Position numbers and translations under genes: made by a program. A stretch of 64,000 nucleotides of DNA, from the IMG/VR virus record IMGVR_UViG_3300046782_000291, positions 1 to 64,000 of that record; one strand, 5' to 3'. Source of the stretch: a virus. How positions within the stretch are numbered: position 1 is the stretch's first letter; each line of letters begins with the position of its first letter. The notes beneath the pieces were generated by a model. It was given only the letters and a program-made list of their open reading frames with translations, did not search any database and was not told the DNA's origin. Shown here one piece after another: positions 1-7,968 of this stretch.

Positions 1-25
1 CCACGGGAGTGGTGGGCTCCCGTGG
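1..25 (-). terminator. Hairpin downstream of the first leftward gene
   Basis: A perfect 9-bp inverted repeat (CCACGGGAG at 1-9, CTCCCGTGG at 17-25) with a 7-nt loop lies 18 nt beyond the stop codon of the leftward gene 44-388. There is no clear T-tract, so intrinsic termination is only probable. It may continue outside the window. Confidence 0.5.
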
Positions 26-43
26 GGCGCGACGGCGACGATC

Positions 44-388
44 TTACTTCTTGCCCTTCGCCTTCTTCCCAGCCGTCTTCTCACCCTTCGCCGGCAGACC
101 CTTCGCCACGCGTGCCTTCTCGCGGGCTTCCTTCCGCTCTGCGTTGAACGCCTTGAGGACGGCGCGTGCCTGCGCCACTTCCGGCGTCTCATTCGGCTTC
201 GGCACCACCAACGACGGCGGAGCAAACGGCGCAGTCATCTCCACCGTCTCCGGCTCACCCGCGAACCAGGTGGCAGGGATACGGCCAGCAGCGCGGTTGT
301 TCTCATTCTCGTAGAACAACCTGCCCTTCCCGATCTTCTTCAGCGTGAGCGTGATAGTCGTGGGTTCCACGGTTTCGATGTCAGCCAT
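44..388 (-). CDS. Small lysine-rich protein of unknown function
   Basis: A 114-residue protein. The ATG at 388 was chosen over longer in-frame starts because an AAGGAG Shine-Dalgarno sits about 7 nt upstream, and because the protein reads naturally from MADIETVEP. The N-terminal half looks folded (alternating hydrophobic strands, then a proline-rich segment). The C-terminal third is an alanine- and charge-rich helix ending in a tail of repeated lysine-glycine-alanine, which could bind nucleic acid. I recognise no family. It is divergent from the primase gene at 676 and followed by a hairpin. A lysine-rich tail is also seen in the unrelated protein at 43367-43798. Confidence 0.8.
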   Translation of the reverse strand: MADIETVEPTTITLTLKKIGKGRLFYENENNRAAGRIPATWFAGEPETVEMTAPFAPPSLVVPKPNETPEVAQARAVLKAFNAERKEAREKARVAKGLPAKGEKTAGKKAKGKK

Positions 389-675
389 CAAGACTCTCCT
401 TTTGAGTAACGAAACGAAGTAACGAACGGAGTCTAGCGAAGCCGGAGGAGGAGCGCAATACTTATTTGGGACGAAACTGAAACGAAATGATGACTGGGAC
501 GGTGCCTCGGTCCGACGACGGAGTGCGCGACGACGATCCTGAAAATGCCCATTGTTTCTGGGGTGAAACTCCGGTATCGTAGCGGTCCCGGTCGCGGTCG
601 CTCCGCCCTCGATTGTTCGGCGCTCATCCCGTTGAATGATGACCGGGTCAAATTTCTCAATCCACACGCGGAAGG
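389..675. promoter_or_regulatory. Divergent intergenic region
   Basis: A 287-base gap between two divergently read genes, so it should hold promoters for both. It contains repeats of the type acgaaac/gtaacgaa near 405-425 and 470-490. I could not identify a convincing -35/-10 pair on either strand. Extensions of the leftward gene into this region are not supported by ribosome-binding sites. Confidence 0.35.
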
Positions 676-2742
676 ATGAGGACCCGTGATGATGAACATG
701 CTGGTGACATGACGTCACCCAAACAACTCCCGCCCGACAAACTCGTCGCCTACTACCTCAATCAAAACTATCGTTGTGTCTTCTGGCCCACTATTGGCGA
801 CCAGAAGGGTCCGAGGGAGAAGGACTGGCCCACTGCCGCCTATCCGTTAGAAGCCTTCCGACCGGGGATGCGCGTGGGGCTGATGACCGGCGTTGAAATC
901 AGCCCTGGACGCCATCTGAGCGACATCGATATCGACTGGCCTGGCGGCATCGACATCGCCATCAAGCTTCTTCCCACCACCGAGTTCGTATATGGCCGCG
1001 CAGGCAAACGCGTCAGCCACTGTTTCTATACCACCAATGAGCCACTCGCCTCATTCAAGTTTGAGGATGTGGACAAAACCACCCTCATCGAGATTCGAGG
1101 CACGAAGACGGACGGCTCCATTGGCCTCCAATCGATGGCGCCACCCTCCGTCTGGGAAGACAAAACCGACGCGCACCGTGAGCCGCTGGAGTTCGTGCGC
1201 GATGGAAGCCCAGCCCATATCGCCGCACTGGTGCTCAAGGTGGCCGTCACCCACGCGGCCATCGCCATGCTCTTGGCCCGCCACCTCGGGACCCGAGGGT
1301 TCACCCATGAGGTGCGTCTGGCGTATGCTGGGACGCTGTTGCGCCTGGGCCTGGACGTGGAAGACGTGGTGCGCATCGGCGAGGCCATCCTGGGCTACAC
1401 GAAGAACCAAGACACCCAGGACATCCGCATGACGGTCGAATCGACCGCACGCCGATTGACGGATGTGCGCGAGAAGGTGAAAGGTGGCCCGGCGCTAGCG
1501 AAATCGCTGGGCCCACTGGGCAAGAAGGTCGTGGACCGGATCCACGAATGGCTGGGCCGTGAGCAAGACTTCCTGCGGAATGGGGAAGGCGTCATTCTCC
1601 GTGATAGCCTGGAGAACGTGCGACGGGCGGTGGAGCTATGCGAAGTGGAATTGAGCTACAACGAATTCAGTGATGTGTTGTTGATTGGTGGCCAGCCCCT
1701 CCAGGACCGCCAGTTGAGTGACCTCTGGTTTCGTATTGACAGTGAGTTCCACTTCCGTCCCACGGCAGAGTTCTTCGAGAAGAGCATCAAGCACCTCGCG
1801 TGGAAGAATGGATTCCACCCCGTCAAGATATACCTGGATGGTCTGGTGTGGGACGGCATCCCGAGGGTGAACACGTGGTTGCGTGATTATGCCGGGGCAG
1901 AGGATAGCGAGTATCTGCAAGCGGTGTCGTCGATCTTCTTGATGGCGGCGGTGCGGCGCATTGATGAGCCTGGGTGTAAGTATGATGAGATGCTCGTGCT
2001 GGAGTCGGGCCAGGGCGTGGAGAAGAGCACGACACTCGCGACGTTATGTCCAGACAAGGCGTGGTTCTGTGACGACCTCCCCTTGAATGTCTCCAGCCAG
2101 CGGCTCATCGAGGGTACACTGGGCAAATGGATTGTGGAAGCGGCGGATATGGCGGGCAAACGGAAGGCGGAGATTGAACAGTTGAAGGCGATGTTGAGTC
2201 GCCAAGTGGATGGCCCAGCGCGCATGGCCTACGCACGGTTGCCGGTGGAACGCGCTCGACAATTCGTGCTCGTGGGAACCACGAATAGCCAGACCTACTT
2301 GACAGACCCGACTGGGAACCGGAGGTTCTGGCCGGTGGAAGTATCTGACTTGAATATCAAAGGGCTGCGCACGGTGCGTGACCAGCTATGGGCCGAAGCC
2401 GCGCATCGGTCCCGAGGAGGAGAGTCCATCCGGCTTCCGAAGTCATTATGGGCCGAGGCGGGACGGAGGCAAGACGCTCGAAGGGAACGAGACGCGTGGG
2501 AAGAACCCATTATGCGATTGTTGGCTGCCGCTGGGGCCACGAGTACTGGCAGAGTGCGTGTCATAACCTCCGATATTTGGGACTTTTTACAGATAGAGAT
2601 ACCAAGAAGGGATAGATATGGGAGCATACGCATCAGCGAAATCATGCAGCGGCTGGGGTACAAATCCAAACGGCTCTGGCACGAAGGCAAAACAGTTGTG
2701 GGCTACGAAGGACCGCAGGTCAGTTTAGACTTTGAGAAGTGA
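676..2742 (+). CDS. PrimPol-VapE replication protein (primase-helicase)
   Basis: A 688-residue two-part replication protein. Residues about 30-170 resemble the archaeo-eukaryotic primase/polymerase (PrimPol) fold: a DIDID acidic motif at about 83-87, a histidine in KRVSHCF near 115, and IEIRG near 139. The C-terminal half is a virulence-associated E (VapE) family ATPase: Walker A GQGVEKST at about 445-452, Walker B-like VEAADM near 487, and the family signature GTTNSQTYLTDPTGNRRFWPV around 535-555. The expected role is initiation and unwinding at the phage origin. Start: ATG 676 directly abuts GGAAGG, so ATG 709 (MTSPKQ) is a realistic alternative; both precede the first conserved motif. It stands alone, rightward, before the packaging genes. 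Confidence 0.88.
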   Translation: MRTRDDEHAGDMTSPKQLPPDKLVAYYLNQNYRCVFWPTIGDQKGPREKDWPTAAYPLEAFRPGMRVGLMTGVEISPGRHLSDIDIDWPGGIDIAIKLLPTTEFVYGRAGKRVSHCFYTTNEPLASFKFEDVDKTTLIEIRGTKTDGSIGLQSMAPPSVWEDKTDAHREPLEFVRDGSPAHIAALVLKVAVTHAAIAMLLARHLGTRGFTHEVRLAYAGTLLRLGLDVEDVVRIGEAILGYTKNQDTQDIRMTVESTARRLTDVREKVKGGPALAKSLGPLGKKVVDRIHEWLGREQDFLRNGEGVILRDSLENVRRAVELCEVELSYNEFSDVLLIGGQPLQDRQLSDLWFRIDSEFHFRPTAEFFEKSIKHLAWKNGFHPVKIYLDGLVWDGIPRVNTWLRDYAGAEDSEYLQAVSSIFLMAAVRRIDEPGCKYDEMLVLESGQGVEKSTTLATLCPDKAWFCDDLPLNVSSQRLIEGTLGKWIVEAADMAGKRKAEIEQLKAMLSRQVDGPARMAYARLPVERARQFVLVGTTNSQTYLTDPTGNRRFWPVEVSDLNIKGLRTVRDQLWAEAAHRSRGGESIRLPKSLWAEAGRRQDARRERDAWEEPIMRLLAAAGATSTGRVRVITSDIWDFLQIEIPRRDRYGSIRISEIMQRLGYKSKRLWHEGKTVVGYEGPQVSLDFEK

Positions 2743-3135
2743 GAGTGGGAGCACTAAAAATGGAGTCTTACTCAGCAGTTTGTGGGAAATCGGGCGACTC
2801 TTACTCGGCACCCTTACTCTTCTTTTGGCTGCGTTTTGCGAAAACGCTAGGGATTTTGCGATCTTACCGTCTTACTGTCCATTACCCAGCAGTGCCCGGA
2901 GGGGTAAGGGGCACGGCTACCGGGGGGGGGTATACCTATTACTACTTATATAAATAAGAGTAAGAAGAGTAAGAAGAGTAATAGTAGGGAAATGCCCCAA
3001 CAAACGCGCACCCATTCCATTACTGATCTCCATTACCCTCGTGATCCAGATCCGTAAGGCGTCAACACCCTCGGGAATCGGGATGGCGCCCACGCTTGCG
3101 CTCCGCCTCGGGTCGAGGTACCGTCTACCTCGCCA
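2743..3135. other. Non-coding region before terminase, with iterated repeats
   Basis: A 393-base gap with no convincing gene. It holds three copies of AGAGTAA spaced exactly 9 bp apart (2957, 2966, 2975), and an inverted partner of the same motif, TTACTCTTCTT at 2814-2824, against AAGAAGAGTAA at 2962 and 2971. A run of nine G precedes an A/T-rich stretch (2922-2955). A 7-bp hairpin at 3114-3132 (CGAGGTA / TACCTCG) ends three bases before the TerS start. The position directly before the small terminase gene suits a packaging (pac/cos) or origin/regulatory site, but that is inference. Confidence 0.5.
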
Positions 3136-3585
3136 ATGGGTAGCCTCTTCGAAACGCTCAACCCGAGCACGGCCACCACCGAGCAAAAGTTACTGTGTCA
3201 GTTCATCACCCAGCGTGGTAGTCCATGCATGCGTGCCGCTGTCACAGGCTCCTCGGTTTGCGTCCTTCACGGTGGGAGCATCCCAGCCGCCAAGGAACAG
3301 ATTGAGCGCGCGCTCCTCGCTCTCCAGGAGTCGGCTATCGAAGCCCTCCGGGAAGTCTTCGCCACGGCCACGGACCGCGTGCTCGCAGACACGGCGTTCA
3401 AACTCCTCGATAGAACCGGCCACGGTCCACAGACCACGTTGAAGGTCCAAGAGGACACCGACGACTTGTCATCGTTGTCGAATGAAGAGTTGTTGAAGAA
3501 GCACCAGGAACTGGGCAAGTTCTTGGAAGCCACGCGCACTAATGGTACCATCGTCCTTGGACCCAATAGTGGAACAACTCACTGA
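3136..3585 (+). CDS. terS: Terminase small subunit-like protein
   Basis: A 149-residue protein just upstream of the large terminase. The N-terminus carries a putative zinc-binding pattern (C21, C31, C42, H45) ending in the CVLHGG signature often seen in small phage terminase-like proteins. A helical segment follows (residues 50-95) with the ALxxLxxxxxxxTDRVLADTAFKLLDR pattern expected for a DNA-binding oligomer. The C-terminus is acidic and coiled. Role: recognition of the packaging site and recruitment of TerL. Its last 44 nt overlap the start of terL. The ATG at 3136 sits just after a hairpin that includes the nearest purine-rich Shine-Dalgarno (GAGGT, 3115-3119). Confidence 0.68.
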   Translation: MGSLFETLNPSTATTEQKLLCQFITQRGSPCMRAAVTGSSVCVLHGGSIPAAKEQIERALLALQESAIEALREVFATATDRVLADTAFKLLDRTGHGPQTTLKVQEDTDDLSSLSNEELLKKHQELGKFLEATRTNGTIVLGPNSGTTH

Positions 3586-4834
3586 GGTCGTTGTAGACCG
3601 TGCGCAGGTCATTGCGCAACTGCGTGCGATGGAGGAGGAGGTCTCACGACGACAGCGCCTGGCGTCCATCCCTCCGGTCTTCCGTCCGATGTTCCAGCCC
3701 TCAAGGTACAAGGGTCTGTATGGCGGACGTGGCAGCGCCAAGAGTCATACGTTTGCTGAGTTGCTCATTCATCGGTGCCTCCAGAAGTCCACACGCGCCG
3801 TCTGCGTTCGTGAGTATCAAGTCTCCCTCGAGCAGTCGGTCAAACGACTGTTGGAGGACAAGATCAAGTTGTACAAGCTGGAACGAAAGTTCAGGGTGCT
3901 CAACACCCACATCGAGACACCATTCGATGGAATCATCATCTTCCAGGGCATGAACAACCAGACGGCGGTGTCCATCAAGTCGCTGGAAGGCTATGATGTG
4001 GCCTGGTTCGAGGAAGCCCAGACGGCCAGCGAGACCAGCTTGGACCTCTTGCGCCCCACCATTCGTGTCGAGGGTAGTGAGCTCTGGTTCTCGTGGAACC
4101 CTGACCAGCCCTCGGACCCGGTGGAACAGTTACTTCGAGGCGCCACACCCACGCCCAACGCCATCGTCATTCGCTCCACGTATCGCGACAACCCCCATTT
4201 CCCCGACGTGCTGCGCGGTGAGATGGAGTGGGACCGATCACGGGACATCGACAAGTATGACCACATCTGGGAAGGTGGCTATGAGAAGCATAGCGAAGCC
4301 CGTGTGTTCAAGAACTGGACGATTGAGCCGTTCGAGACGCCTGACGATGTGACGTTCTACCAGGGTGCCGACTGGGGCTACTCCATCGATCCCTCGGTCC
4401 TGGTGCGATGTTTCCTGCGTGGCCGAACGCTCCACGTGGATCGCGAGGCGTATCAGATTGGGTGCGAGATCGATAACCTGCCGGCGTTGTTCGATGCCGT
4501 CCCACGCGCACGCGAGTGGGAGACGATTGCGGACAGCGCCAGGCCGGAGACCATCAGTTACATGACGCGCAATGGCTACCCTCGGATGGTAGCCGCGAAG
4601 AAGGGGAAAGACAGCGTCAAGGAAGGCGTCATCTTCCTCCAGGGCTTCGACATCAAGGTCCACCCGCGTTGTACCCATACGATTGACGAACTCCGGAACT
4701 ACAGCTACAAGAAGGACCCGAAGACCGACGTGGTGTCGCCCATCCTGGAAGATAAGAAGAACCACGTCATCGACTCGCTGCGGTATGCGGTCGAGAAGAT
4801 GCGTGCGCCTGATGATGGGTGGTTCGTATCGTGA
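3542..4834 (+). CDS. terL: Terminase large subunit (PBSX/Terminase_3 type)
   Basis: A 430-residue packaging motor. The ATPase domain has Walker A GGRGSAKS (about 61-68) and Walker B VAWFEEAQ (about 153-160). The C-terminal RNase H-like nuclease has acidic residues at D277 (in ADWGYS), D341 (in IADSARPE) and D411 (in HVIDSLRYA). The order and motifs match the PBSX family of phage terminases. Start: ATG 3542, 12 nt after GGAAG, overlaps the end of terS by 44 nt in another frame; the internal ATG at 3629 has no Shine-Dalgarno. It cuts and pumps concatemeric DNA into the prohead through the portal encoded downstream. Confidence 0.95.
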   Translation: MVPSSLDPIVEQLTEVVVDRAQVIAQLRAMEEEVSRRQRLASIPPVFRPMFQPSRYKGLYGGRGSAKSHTFAELLIHRCLQKSTRAVCVREYQVSLEQSVKRLLEDKIKLYKLERKFRVLNTHIETPFDGIIIFQGMNNQTAVSIKSLEGYDVAWFEEAQTASETSLDLLRPTIRVEGSELWFSWNPDQPSDPVEQLLRGATPTPNAIVIRSTYRDNPHFPDVLRGEMEWDRSRDIDKYDHIWEGGYEKHSEARVFKNWTIEPFETPDDVTFYQGADWGYSIDPSVLVRCFLRGRTLHVDREAYQIGCEIDNLPALFDAVPRAREWETIADSARPETISYMTRNGYPRMVAAKKGKDSVKEGVIFLQGFDIKVHPRCTHTIDELRNYSYKKDPKTDVVSPILEDKKNHVIDSLRYAVEKMRAPDDGWFVS

Positions 4835-4872
4835 GTGGATGGCCGTTTACTCCCAATCCAAAAGGAGACTCA

Positions 4873-5148
4873 ATGAGCGCAGACAAACCGAAGCCTGACC
4901 AGGGACTACCCAAGCCGGGCAGTGGATTCAATCCGCCGAAGCCGGGTGGACCGAAGCCCGACCAGGGATTGCCTGGGCGCGGTCCCAGCCAGCGGCCCGG
5001 TGCCCATCCGGACCACACACTCCCAGGAGACACCGATGGCGAAGAGGGCGAGGGCGAGAACGGCGAAGGCGAAGAGGAAGGCACAGCCCCGAAACCAGAC
5101 CAAACGCTACCTCCGGGCAGCGGCGGTGGAGCGCAGCCGAAACACTGA
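4873..5148 (+). CDS. Proline-rich repeat protein, unknown function
   Basis: A 91-residue low-complexity protein between terL and portal. Its start at ATG 4873 is fixed by AAAGGAGA seven bases upstream. The sequence contains four copies of a motif of type (K/H)PD(Q/H)(G/T)LP, embedded in Pro/Gly-rich linkers and an acidic EGEGENGEGEEE stretch. It is almost certainly intrinsically disordered, with four short linear motifs that could dock onto a multivalent partner such as the portal or terminase ring. No family recognised. Confidence 0.75.
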   Translation: MSADKPKPDQGLPKPGSGFNPPKPGGPKPDQGLPGRGPSQRPGAHPDHTLPGDTDGEEGEGENGEGEEEGTAPKPDQTLPPGSGGGAQPKH

Positions 5149-5185
5149 GCGCGACACTGACACTGAGTAACTGAACGAGAGTCCA

Positions 5186-7159
5186 ATGCCTGACATCAAC
5201 GGAATCACGCTGGGTATACCAGACGAACTCCGTGCGGCCACTGAAGCCCTCGGCAGCCCACACGATCAGGAGGTTGTGCTGCGTGCACTCTCCTCATTGC
5301 TGGTTGAGCGGCTGCGGTTCGCACGTCAGGCTGGACTCTCGTTTGGCGACCTCCGCAACATGTACGCGGTGCTGGGATACGACGAGACGCTCACCACGTC
5401 TCGTATCCGCGCACGCTACAATCGCGGTGGCATCGCTGGGCGTATCGTCGATGCGATGCCGAAGGCGACATGGCGTGAGGGGTTCGAGATTTACGAAGAC
5501 GAGAACCCAGACGTGGAAACGCCGTTTGAACTCGCCATCAAGACTCTCGATGACCGGCTGAGTCTGGCCGCGAAGTTCCACAAGACCGATATCCTGGCGG
5601 GACTGAGCACCTTCTCGGTCCTTCTGATCGGCGTGGGTGACGGCGCACTGGACCAGCCGCTGCCCAAGGGGAATGGCACGCCGGACAATGTCATCTTCCT
5701 CCAGCCCTTCTCGGGCGGTGGCGGGCAAGTCAACACCTCATATCGCCACAAGACGGTAGCGGATGACGCGGATGCACGTGTGGACACGTACATCGAGGAC
5801 CCAAAGGACCCTCGGTTTGGCCAGCCAGCGACCTACCAGATCCGTCGCACGTATACGACCGACATCACGCTGGCGCGGACGGTCCACTGGTCGCGTGTCC
5901 TCCACGTCGCGCACCAGACGCTGGACGACAACGTGTACGGCTCTCCCACCCTCGAACGCGTGTGGAATCTCTTGGACGATCTGGACAAGGTCACGGGTGG
6001 CGGTGCCGAGGCGTTCTGGCTTCGCGCAAACCAGGGCACCGCGTTGAAGGTCGATGCGGATGCGAAACTGAGTCCAGAGGAGAAGACCGAACTGGAACAG
6101 AAGGTCGAAGAGTATGCGAACCAGATGCGCCGCTTCATGGTCATGCGCAAGGCGGAATTGCAGTCCATGGGCTCGGATGTCGCGAACTTCTCCAACCCAG
6201 CGGACGCCATCCTGACCCAGATCGCGGGCGCCACGGGCATTCCCAAGCGCATTCTGACCGGTAGCGAGATGGGCGAACTCGCCTCATCCCAGGACCGCGA
6301 GAACTGGCGCGACCAGGTGCGTGGGCGACAGACCCGTGAGGCGGGTCCGTACATCGTCAAGCCGTTCATCCAGCGCCTGATTGACTACAACTACCTCCCA
6401 GCCGTCAAGAAGGGGAACATCTGGCAGATTGAGTGGCCCAACATCGAGGCGATGACCGAGACGGAGAAGGCAGACGGCGCGAACAAGTGGGCCACCGCGA
6501 ACAAGACCCAGGGCACCGTCGTCTTCACTGATGATGAAATTCGTGAGCACTGGTATGGGATGGAGCCGTTGACGCCCGACCAGAAGGTCCCGATTGCGGC
6601 TCCGGAGAAGATCACCGCCACGACTGAGCCTGCCCAGGATAACACACCACCTCTGGATGCTGCGCCCGTCTTGTTGAAAGCGGCGGGAGACGTGGCGGGC
6701 CACGAGTTCCACGGCAATCAATACTCCGGCTCGGACGCCATCGTGAAGAAGTCTCCGGATGAGCCTGGCGAGCATCACGTGACGTTCCCGGATGGCCGGC
6801 AATACGCCATCTACCGTGATGCATCGAGTTCCATCAAGGGCTGGGAGACGGTGGGACTGGAGAATAGCTCGGCAGGCGGTGCCGCGTTCAACAAGAAGGA
6901 GATGCTGGACCACCTCGGGAAACTCAACGAGAACCGACCGTATGTGGACAAGCACTCTGGCTACAAGTCGGGCAAGACGGTCAAGGAACATCTGGACTCG
7001 ATTCGGGCGCACACCAAGTATCGCACCGCAGAGACGGCGGAGGATGTGGCCCTTCTCCAAGCCCTGACTGCCGCCATCGAGTCGAACAACGTCGAAGTCA
7101 TTGACCGGATTCTCGGCACCAAGCACCCATTGGACCTTCGTTCCCAGAACGACGTGTGA
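5186..7159 (+). CDS. Portal protein (DUF1073-like) with C-terminal extension
   Basis: A 657-residue protein. Residues about 1-480 follow the phage portal pattern of the DUF1073 type: LTTSRIRARYNRGGIAGRIVD, the stem/clip region, ASSQDRENWRDQVRGRQ, and IWQIEWPNIEAMTETEKADGANK. The dodecameric ring would be the DNA channel at the capsid vertex. After about residue 500 there is a shift: the short motif GHEFHGNQYSG introduces a separate domain of about 150 residues (VTFPDGRQYAIYRD...), which standard portals lack. A similar NQYT motif occurs twice in the protease gene downstream. The stop overlaps the MuF start as TGATG. Confidence 0.9.
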   Translation: MPDINGITLGIPDELRAATEALGSPHDQEVVLRALSSLLVERLRFARQAGLSFGDLRNMYAVLGYDETLTTSRIRARYNRGGIAGRIVDAMPKATWREGFEIYEDENPDVETPFELAIKTLDDRLSLAAKFHKTDILAGLSTFSVLLIGVGDGALDQPLPKGNGTPDNVIFLQPFSGGGGQVNTSYRHKTVADDADARVDTYIEDPKDPRFGQPATYQIRRTYTTDITLARTVHWSRVLHVAHQTLDDNVYGSPTLERVWNLLDDLDKVTGGGAEAFWLRANQGTALKVDADAKLSPEEKTELEQKVEEYANQMRRFMVMRKAELQSMGSDVANFSNPADAILTQIAGATGIPKRILTGSEMGELASSQDRENWRDQVRGRQTREAGPYIVKPFIQRLIDYNYLPAVKKGNIWQIEWPNIEAMTETEKADGANKWATANKTQGTVVFTDDEIREHWYGMEPLTPDQKVPIAAPEKITATTEPAQDNTPPLDAAPVLLKAAGDVAGHEFHGNQYSGSDAIVKKSPDEPGEHHVTFPDGRQYAIYRDASSSIKGWETVGLENSSAGGAAFNKKEMLDHLGKLNENRPYVDKHSGYKSGKTVKEHLDSIRAHTKYRTAETAEDVALLQALTAAIESNNVEVIDRILGTKHPLDLRSQNDV

Positions 7160-7968
7160 TGCTCGACTTCCCATTGCCCTCGGATCGTGCGGCGCGACTC
7201 GTGGTGGCGTATCTCCGCACCCTCGCGGTTACCACCCGGGACAATCGCCCCGTCCACAAGGCCGCAGACTCCCGGTATAAGCCCTTCCTGGTCGCAGTCC
7301 AGTATGCGTTCAACAAAGGGCGCAAGGCGGTGAAGGGCAAGTCAGTCAAGACGGCTCCGGACGCGGGCGCCACTGCCGTTCGCAAAGCCCTCTTGGACGT
7401 GTTACCCTCGGAACTGTTGAAGGCAGTGGGTGCCGGTGGGACGGCTGGCGCGGCGGAATTGACCAAGACGTTGCGTCATGCGTCCTTCCGGACGGCAGCG
7501 GACCCGCTGGTCAAGAAGATTGGGCCCATCACCATGCGCTTCGACATCAAGAGTCCAGAGGCGATCAAGTGGGCAAAGGAACACGCCGCAGACCTCGCGA
7601 AAGGCATCAGTAGCACCACACGGGATGATATCGCAGCGGCCATCGAGCGGTCACTGGAGTCTGGGGACGACCCATTCGAGGATATCGCGGATGCGGTTGG
7701 CAGTGATGCTCGTGCGCAACTCATAGCTCGCACGGAGACGATGGCCGCTGCGAACGAAGGCCAGCGCCAGTCCTGGGACCAGGCGGTTGAGGATGGACTC
7801 CTCCCGTCTGATGCGCAGGTCGGCTGGATTGCCACCTCGGGTTGTTGCGACGAGTGCGATGACCTCGATGGGGAGACGCGCGATCTGGATGGCGAGTATC
7901 CAGACCCAGGCGGAGACGGTCCACCACTCCATCCCAATTGCCGTTGTACGGAAGGGATTGTCGCATGA
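7159..7968 (+). CDS. MuF-like head morphogenesis protein
   Basis: A 269-residue minor head protein. The C-terminal half has the Mu gpF signature: LIARTETMAAANEGQ followed by GWIATSGCCDECDDLDG, closing with GPPLHPNCRC. It is read by translational coupling from the portal gene (the portal stop TGA overlaps ATG 7159; GTG 7156 is an alternative). Members of this family sit in the prohead near the portal and are sometimes ejected or processed. Its stop overlaps the next gene as ATGA. Confidence 0.9.
   Translation: MLDFPLPSDRAARLVVAYLRTLAVTTRDNRPVHKAADSRYKPFLVAVQYAFNKGRKAVKGKSVKTAPDAGATAVRKALLDVLPSELLKAVGAGGTAGAAELTKTLRHASFRTAADPLVKKIGPITMRFDIKSPEAIKWAKEHAADLAKGISSTTRDDIAAAIERSLESGDDPFEDIADAVGSDARAQLIARTETMAAANEGQRQSWDQAVEDGLLPSDAQVGWIATSGCCDECDDLDGETRDLDGEYPDPGGDGPPLHPNCRCTEGIVA

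Noticed and set aside
389-718. Upstream extension of the first leftward gene
   Set aside because: The AAGGAG-ATG at 388 is clear, and the extension overlaps the divergent promoter region and primase start.
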